Below are positions 15,048 to 18,726 of a stretch of DNA of 18,726 bases, in pieces. The DNA comes from Candidatus Kaiserbacteria bacterium. GTDB taxonomy: Bacteria; Patescibacteriota; Minisyncoccia; Phycocordibacterales; JABAAK01. Below the pieces are notes generated by a model. The model was given only the letters and a program-made list of their open reading frames with translations. It made no database searches and was not told the DNA's origin. The position numbers and the translations under genes are program-made. The DNA is taken from positions 1 through 18,726 of the forward strand of contig JABABE010000052.1 in NCBI GenBank assembly GCA_014238395.1. The letters are read 5' to 3'. Each line of letters opens with the position of its first letter. Positions within the stretch are counted from its first letter, which is position 1.

Positions 15048-15635
15048 TTATATTAGATTTTTTGCAAAATGCTCTTTCAAACACTTGTATATTTTTAAAT
15101 GCACTTCTGCATCATAGAGTGCTGTGTGTCTTTTTTCTTCATCATCTATTGATTCAATATCAAACAAACTGACAAGTGATCTTGTGGAACCATATCCATC
15201 ACCCATCAGTGTTCCTATAGATGAAATGTCTACTGTTCTGTACGAACAGATGAAATCTTCTTTTTTGTATTTCTCCCAAAGTTTTTTTAGAAAAATCAAA
15301 TCATTGTATGCGTTCGAAGCTATTATTTTTATATTCCCAACTGCCTCTGTACCATATGTTTTAATTATTTTTTGTTCAAAATCATTTAAAAATACTTCTG
15401 GTTCTACACCGTGTGTCAAAGCGTTTTCTTTGGATATTTTGTGCACCTCCTCTGCTTCATCACACCAACTATACTCTTCTGGTTTATAGTTTATTAACCA
15501 CTCTTCTTTATGTAATGAATTCAGATTTTCGTCTAAAAAAATTGCACCAAATGAGATTAGTTGGGCGCTACAGTAGTCAAGCCCAGAAAACTCACCGTCA
15601 GCTGCTATTAAATAATCTTTTTTTATTTGTTTCAT
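15048..15635 (-). CDS. DEDDh 3'-5' exonuclease (RNase T/DnaQ-like)
   Basis: 195 residues. Exo I motif is ADGEFSG (12-18; D13, E15), the exo II aspartate is D112 in SNAYNDLIFL, and exo III is HTALYDAE (170-177; H170, D175). This is the DEDDh pattern of RNase T, oligoribonuclease and DnaQ epsilon. The size and stand-alone form suggest RNA trimming or DNA repair rather than a polymerase subunit, but the substrate cannot be read from sequence. I see no Shine-Dalgarno or close -10 box at the ATG. Instead, a 60-codon reading frame upstream ends with TGA overlapping this ATG (ATGA), suggesting that translation depends on coupling to it. The S51 peptidase gene follows ten bases downstream. Confidence 0.9.
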   Translation of the reverse strand: MKQIKKDYLIAADGEFSGLDYCSAQLISFGAIFLDENLNSLHKEEWLINYKPEEYSWCDEAEEVHKISKENALTHGVEPEVFLNDFEQKIIKTYGTEAVGNIKIIASNAYNDLIFLKKLWEKYKKEDFICSYRTVDISSIGTLMGDGYGSTRSLVSLFDIESIDDEEKRHTALYDAEVHLKIYKCLKEHFAKNLI

Positions 15636-15814
15636 ATCTTTATGTTGTCTATATGCTTTGCGACGAGTATATTGGAAAATTCGGCAATTTTTTTCATACC
15701 AACTTCCCTACTTTTTTTTCTTGCGTTTTGATGGCAAAATGAAATTGATAAATTAAATAAATAAGAAATTTTATGACAAAAAATAATTTTCATTTTGGCT
15801 AACCAAATTATCAT
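15632..15814 (-). CDS. Possible 60-aa upstream ORF coupled to the exonuclease
   Basis: A 60-codon reading frame between tmk and the exonuclease. Evidence for translation is contextual: a perfect TATAAT (15822-15827) ends seven bases before its ATG, the same arrangement as at clear genes here, and its TGA overlaps the exonuclease ATG by four bases. The peptide is basic and mixed (MIIWLAKMKIIFCHKIS at the start, LVAKHIDNIKI at the end) and matches nothing I recognise. A shorter form could start at 15697. It contains an imperfect inverted repeat (15733-15799). Alternatively, the TATAAT is simply the exonuclease promoter and the frame is an untranslated leader. Confidence 0.4.
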   Translation of the reverse strand: MIIWLAKMKIIFCHKISYLFNLSISFCHQNARKKSREVGMKKIAEFSNILVAKHIDNIKI

Positions 15815-15821
15815 TACTAGT

Positions 15822-15827
15822 ATTATA
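15822..15827 (-). promoter_or_regulatory. -10 box upstream of the exonuclease unit
   Basis: TATAAT on the minus strand, seven bases before the ATG of the 60-codon frame and 187 bases before the exonuclease ATG. Confidence 0.5.
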
Positions 15828-15840
15828 CCTTATATAAATA

Positions 15841-16458
15841 TCAAATATTAGAAACAATCTCTTGTAATAACTTTTGCGGTTTTTGGGTTGCGTCTAGTTT
15901 TCTTATATCCCAACCTTGCTTATTTAAATAATCAATAGTTTCATTGTATACTTCTATATTTTTTCCAATATCTTTTTCAAACCTGTCTTTTTCTATTTCT
16001 CTTTTATCTATTCTTTTACAGACCACATCTGCTGGTGCATTCAAAACAAAAAATTTTACATCTGCCTTTACAGCCTTCACTAAGATTTCATACAGTGTAT
16101 GGATTAGTTTTATCATTTTTTCATCTCTATCTTCTTTTTTTATTGAGAAAAACTGATATGCAAAAGTAGAAATCACAGACCTATCCAGTACAACAATCTT
16201 ATCTTCAGCTAAATCTTTTTTTACCTTATCCATCCATATATCAAACCTTGCTGCAAAAACTAACAAAAAATCACGATAACAGTTCTCGCTAGAAAAATCC
16301 ATTATCGCTTTATATATACATTTAGAATCCTGCGGCTCCTTATAGAAAGAAAACTTTTGAGCATCTTTTTCAACTGATAAAGCATAGGTTTTTAGCTTTT
16401 TTATTAGTGTTGTCTTACCAACTCCATCTGCCCCTTCTATTATAATTATTTTGCCCAT
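15841..16458 (-). CDS. tmk: Thymidylate (dTMP) kinase
   Basis: 205 residues from the preferred ATG. Phosphorylates dTMP to dTDP for DNA synthesis. The P-loop is EGADGVGKTT (8-17), the YKEP segment corresponds to the dTMP-binding region, and VVLDRSVIST holds the conserved DR(S/Y) motif. The lid region is RIDKREIEKDRFEKDI, followed by a conserved C-terminal helix with VYNETIDYL. Length is typical. An in-frame GTG at 16473 would add five residues, but TACAAT (16465-16470) lies six bases before the ATG at 16458 and would overlap that extension, so the ATG is preferred. It diverges from the first small membrane-protein gene across 37 bp. Confidence 0.93.
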   Translation of the reverse strand: MGKIIIIEGADGVGKTTLIKKLKTYALSVEKDAQKFSFYKEPQDSKCIYKAIMDFSSENCYRDFLLVFAARFDIWMDKVKKDLAEDKIVVLDRSVISTFAYQFFSIKKEDRDEKMIKLIHTLYEILVKAVKADVKFFVLNAPADVVCKRIDKREIEKDRFEKDIGKNIEVYNETIDYLNKQGWDIRKLDATQKPQKLLQEIVSNI

Positions 16459-16464
16459 TTGTAT

Positions 16465-16489
16465 ATTGTACACATATTTGTGGTATAAT
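16465..16489. promoter_or_regulatory. Divergent promoters, tmk and small membrane protein 1
   Basis: Minus strand: TACAAT at 16465-16470, six bases before the tmk ATG. Plus strand: extended -10 TGG-TATAAT at 16481-16489, six bases before the ATG at 16496. Both predict leaderless messages from a 37-bp gap. Confidence 0.55.
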
Positions 16490-16495
16490 TCCTAT

Positions 16496-16654
16496 ATGGA
16501 AATAATGAAAGGAGTAATTTTAATCGTAATTGGAATTGGTGCCTATCTTTTTATTTTCGATAAAGACAAACTTAATACTGTATCTGAAGAAATAAGGGAG
16601 TTTTTTGGAGAATTAAAAGAAAAGAATATTGATTCCCTAAACGTTTTAAAATAA
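16496..16654 (+). CDS. Small single-helix membrane protein, paralogue 1
   Basis: 52 residues starting MEIMKGVILIVIGIGAYLF. One membrane helix (about 5-21) is followed by a charged segment (DKDKLNTVSEEIREFFGE) that could form an amphipathic helix. No lipobox or known motif. The next gene at 16779 is a paralogue: 23 of 44 aligned residues are identical, including MEIMK, the AYLF end of the helix and the KDK and EI positions. Both share an extended -10 of the form TGGTATA-T six or seven bases before the ATG, and both are followed by an ABC-F 3' tail sequence. Two related copies with conserved promoters argue for a real gene. An upstream in-frame ATG at 16451 is unlikely because the promoter lies downstream of it. 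Confidence 0.68.
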   Translation: MEIMKGVILIVIGIGAYLFIFDKDKLNTVSEEIREFFGELKEKNIDSLNVLK

Positions 16655-16660
16655 AAAAAA

Positions 16661-16721
16661 TATTTTATAAATTCAAATTTTGATATAGTCTTTATCATTG
16701 GATTTACTTTTTTATCAATCT
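16661..16721 (-). pseudogene. Orphan copy of the ABC-F gene 3' end
   Basis: These 61 bases match 17006-17066, the end of the ABC-F gene, at 56 of 61 positions by hand alignment (offset 345; differences at 16696, 16701, 16704, 16706 and 16719). In the ABC-F frame the copy still reads KTISKFEFIK, but the stop codon has become TAT and nothing of the rest of the ABC-F gene is attached. It lies between the two small paralogues exactly as the true ABC-F end lies after the second one, so it is the scar of a tandem duplication. The following 16722-16765 shows no recognised content. Confidence 0.8.
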
Positions 16722-16762
16722 GTTTGTAGCTTCTATCAATCTCGCACTTGAGTCACCACCTA

Positions 16763-16771
16763 TGGTATACT
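16763..16771 (+). promoter_or_regulatory. Extended -10 promoter for small membrane protein 2
   Basis: TGG-TATACT, seven bases before the ATG at 16779. It resembles the TGG-TATAAT of paralogue 1, as expected if the promoter was duplicated with the gene. Confidence 0.5.
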
Positions 16772-16778
16772 ACATTAT

Positions 16779-17003
16779 ATGGAAATAATGAAATCTATAA
16801 TCATAGTCGCAATAGGTATTGCTGCCTATCTTTTTGTTTTTGAAAAAGATAAATTTCACACTGCATCTGCAGAGATAAAAAAGTTTGTTGACAGATTTAT
16901 AGAAGAACAGCTTGATTTCTCAATAAAAGACACTTTAAACATAGAGAGCAAGCTAGACACAGAAAATACAAACATAGACATAAACACAGAAAAAGCAGAA
17001 TAA
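16779..17003 (+). CDS. Small single-helix membrane protein, paralogue 2
   Basis: 74 residues starting MEIMKSIIIVAIGIAAYLF. One membrane helix (about 5-21), then a charged helix-like segment (EKDKFHTASAEIKKF) aligned with paralogue 1, then a longer tail rich in Asp, Glu, Asn, Thr and Lys (from about residue 50) that paralogue 1 lacks. Function unknown. The basic residue before a short helix allows either orientation; a charged C-terminal domain anchored at the membrane, possibly pairing with its paralogue, is speculation. It ends one base from the convergent ABC-F gene, with no terminator between them. Confidence 0.7.
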   Translation: MEIMKSIIIVAIGIAAYLFVFEKDKFHTASAEIKKFVDRFIEEQLDFSIKDTLNIESKLDTENTNIDINTEKAE

Positions 17004-17004
17004 T

Positions 17005-18597
17005 TTATTTTATAAATTCAAATTTTGATATAGTCTTTATTATTGAATCTGCTTTTTTATCAAACTCTTTTATATATAAATCAAAGTCTTTTATATTTTC
17101 AAATTCTCCATTTTCTACCTTAAAGTATTTATCGATTTCAACTTTTTCCAAAAACCACCTGTTATGCGAGACAAGTATCACTGTACCTTTGTATGTTTTT
17201 AAAAGTTCGATTAGTGCGTTTACAGCTTCTCTATCAAGATGATTTGTTGGTTCATCTAATATCAAAACATTTACACCCAAAATAGCGAAAATAGCGAAAA
17301 GTATCCGTGCACGTGTTCCTGATGACAAATCTCCCATTTTCCTATCTATGATATCTTCTGATAGTTTGTATTTTGAAATTATATGATATATTTTTTCTCC
17401 AGAGATCTTTGTTTCATCTGAGATTAAATCATATACGCTTTTATCTCTATCTGCTCTTTCATGTTTTTGCATTAAATCTCCAAAGCATACGCCAGATGAG
17501 ACATCAACTTCTCCTGCTTTTGGTTTTACATCCTTTGTTATTGTTTTTAGTAAAACACTTTTTCCAGATCCGTTTTCTCCGGTTATACAAATCCTTTTAG
17601 CAAAATCTATTTTTAGATCCAGCGGCTTTAGTGAAAAATTTTCTATAGCACAACTAACTCCAATAAGATCAATGTCTGCATTGACTGTATTTTTTGGATA
17701 AATTCTTATGTCAAACAACTTATCTTCAAATGGTTTTGTTGATTTTCTCAATGCCTCTAATTTTTTTTCTAAAATTCCCAAGTGTTTCATTGATGTAGAT
17801 GACTGATTTTTGTGGAACCCTTTTGCTTGTTTGTCGTTGTCTGAGTGTTTGTAATTTTTTTTAACCTCTTCAGTTTGTTTTTTATATTTTTCAATTTGAG
17901 CTTTAACCTCTTCACATTTTTTCTCCTCTCTTTGAAATTCTTTTAGTTTTTTTTCATCCTCTTTAAATTTCTGTCTTATATATTCAGCATAACTTCCTCT
18001 GTTGTAAATAAATTTTTTTTCTGTTTTATTTAAATTAAAAAATCGATCTGTAACATTCTGCAAAAAGTATACATCATGAGAAACAACTATAATGGCTTTT
18101 TTTGTTTTGTTCAAATACTTTTCGAGCCAAAGTATAGAAGGTATGTCTAAATTATTTGTCGGTTCATCAAGTAATAAAACATTTGAATCCCCTAAAAGAA
18201 GTATAGTTAATAGTACTTTTGTTTGCTGTCCTCCACTTAATGAACCAACATTATTTGAAATAGAATCTTTTGCAAAATTTAAACCATCTAAAAACTTATA
18301 GATGAGATGGTCTTTTAATTCTTTATCTAAACTATTTTTTATATAATCAATAACAGGTAAATCTATGTCCCCTGATATCTCCTGCGGAAGATACCCAACT
18401 TTTGTGTTTTTAGAAAAAGCAACAGAACCTGTCGTCGGCTCCTCTAGTCCTGTAATGATTTTCAAAATTGTACTTTTACCAGCACCATTTTCACCAGCAA
18501 ATGCTATCTTGTGCCCGTCCTCAACGGTAAAAGAAATATCTGAAAAGATTTTTTCTTTGTTATATTCTTTTGATAAATTTTTAACTTCAATTAACAT
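17005..18597 (-). CDS. ABC-F family ATPase
   Basis: 530 residues with two ATP-binding domains and no membrane segments, the ABC-F layout. ABC-F proteins act on the ribosome E site as translation factors or, in some cases, as antibiotic-resistance factors. Domain 1: Walker A GENGAGKST (35-43), signature LSGGQ (120-124), Walker B LLLDEPTNNLD (141-151). A long, highly charged coiled-coil linker spans about 205-295, the position of the P-site tRNA-interaction motif. Domain 2: Walker A GENGSGKSV (340-348), signature LSSGT (424-428), Walker B LILDEPTNHLD (445-455). Both Walker B glutamates are present. It lies eight bases after the HtpX-like gene, with a TATAAT seven bases before the ATG. I cannot assign it to EttA, Uup or another subfamily. 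The last ~60 bp are duplicated at 16661-16721. Confidence 0.94.
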   Translation of the reverse strand: MLIEVKNLSKEYNKEKIFSDISFTVEDGHKIAFAGENGAGKSTILKIITGLEEPTTGSVAFSKNTKVGYLPQEISGDIDLPVIDYIKNSLDKELKDHLIYKFLDGLNFAKDSISNNVGSLSGGQQTKVLLTILLLGDSNVLLLDEPTNNLDIPSILWLEKYLNKTKKAIIVVSHDVYFLQNVTDRFFNLNKTEKKFIYNRGSYAEYIRQKFKEDEKKLKEFQREEKKCEEVKAQIEKYKKQTEEVKKNYKHSDNDKQAKGFHKNQSSTSMKHLGILEKKLEALRKSTKPFEDKLFDIRIYPKNTVNADIDLIGVSCAIENFSLKPLDLKIDFAKRICITGENGSGKSVLLKTITKDVKPKAGEVDVSSGVCFGDLMQKHERADRDKSVYDLISDETKISGEKIYHIISKYKLSEDIIDRKMGDLSSGTRARILFAIFAILGVNVLILDEPTNHLDREAVNALIELLKTYKGTVILVSHNRWFLEKVEIDKYFKVENGEFENIKDFDLYIKEFDKKADSIIKTISKFEFIK

Positions 18598-18604
18598 GTT
18601 TTAT

Positions 18605-18610
18605 ATTATA
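18605..18610 (-). promoter_or_regulatory. -10 box for the ABC-F gene
   Basis: TATAAT on the minus strand, seven bases before the ATG at 18597 and overlapping the stop codon of the HtpX-like gene. Confidence 0.5.
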
Positions 18611-18726
18611 TACTCATTGCTTCAATCCTTTTTTCTATTGGAGGGTGTGTCGAAAACAATCGATTAAATAACGAAGGCTTTTTTTTCTTTTCTATGTTTA
18701 AATAAGGGTCATTAATAAAGAAAAAC
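18606..18726 (-). CDS. htpX: HtpX-like M48 metalloprotease, C-terminal fragment
   Basis: Only the last 39-40 codons are inside the window; the gene runs off the right edge. The peptide includes DPYLNIEKK and then LFSTHPPIEKRIEAM, the hallmark C-terminal segment of HtpX, a membrane zinc protease of the M48 family that degrades damaged membrane proteins. The zinc-binding HEXXH motif would lie outside the window, so activity cannot be judged. It is followed eight bases downstream by the ABC-F gene on the same strand. Confidence 0.82.
   Translation of the reverse strand, partial: FFFINDPYLNIEKKKKPSLFNRLFSTHPPIEKRIEAMSI

Noticed and set aside
15733..15799. Inverted repeat GGCAAAATGAAATT ... AATTTTCATTTTGGC as a terminator
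   Set aside because: The stem has a bulge and a mismatch, the loop is nearly 40 nt and no T-run follows on either strand.
16704..16767. Minus-strand frame reading GGDSSARLIEATNRLIKK, as a gene remnant
   Set aside because: It is about 20 codons long with no start codon, and part of it lies out of frame over the ABC-F tail copy; chance is the simpler explanation.
1..18726. UGA recoding (as in Gracilibacteria or Absconditabacteria)
   Set aside because: UGA ends several genes at sensible positions with ATGA overlaps, and the conserved proteins reach full length without in-frame UGA.
1..18726. Insertion sequences, phage genes or transposon ends
   Set aside because: No transposase, integrase or structural phage protein was recognised and no long terminal inverted repeats were seen.

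Overview
This is an AT-rich window (about 70% A+T by eye) with densely packed bacterial genes, one partial and one complete tRNA gene, and no rRNA, insertion sequence, CRISPR array or phage genes. UGA acts as a stop codon (several ATGA overlaps), neither tRNA encodes its CCA end, Shine-Dalgarno sequences are nearly absent, and prolyl-tRNA synthetase is the short archaeal/eukaryote-like type. Together with the many small membrane-anchored unknowns this suggests a reduced-genome bacterium, most plausibly Patescibacteria (Candidate Phyla Radiation). That assignment is inference; no marker here proves it.

Layout. 1-67: 3' part of tRNA-Asn(GTT). 150-1973 (-): a DGQHR-domain protein with a C-terminal HEPN-like RNAISH motif, next to the tRNA and preceded by a hairpin plus T-run. 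2161-5098 (-): an operon-like trio of tRNA-U34 hydroxylase (trhO), a DUF2779 protein (Cas4-like plus DEDD exonuclease) and a four-helix membrane protein. 5148-5221 (+): tRNA-Ala(TGC). 5381-6627 (+): a membrane-anchored repeat protein and a monocistronic 92-aa unknown with its own terminator. 6667-9445 (-): class II DAHP synthase followed by proS. 9466-10275 (+): an anchored Spondin_N protein, diverging from DAHP synthase across 20 bp. 10277-16458 (-): a housekeeping run in transcription order tmk, a 60-codon upstream ORF, a DEDDh exonuclease, an S51 peptidase, lysS, an anchored FKBP-like protein and uvrB. 16496-17003 (+): two paralogous small single-helix proteins. 17005-18597 (-): an ABC-F ATPase. 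18606-18726 (-): C-terminus of an HtpX-like M48 protease, cut by the window edge.

The most general signal is regulatory. At most genes a -10 box (TATAAT or close) ends 6-8 nt before the start codon, so transcription should begin at or next to the first codon (leaderless mRNA). The clearest case is the 20-bp gap between DAHP synthase and the Spondin_N gene, where two opposed -10 boxes share five base pairs. This rule was used to choose several starts.

The other main structural find is a tandem duplication at 16496-17066: a small membrane-protein gene plus the last ~60 bp of the neighbouring ABC-F gene occur twice, leaving an orphan ABC-F tail between the two small genes. No complete new multi-gene defence or biosynthetic system is evident. 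The best candidates for new biology are the DGQHR-HEPN protein, the Spondin_N protein, the paired small proteins and the upstream ORF coupled to the exonuclease.
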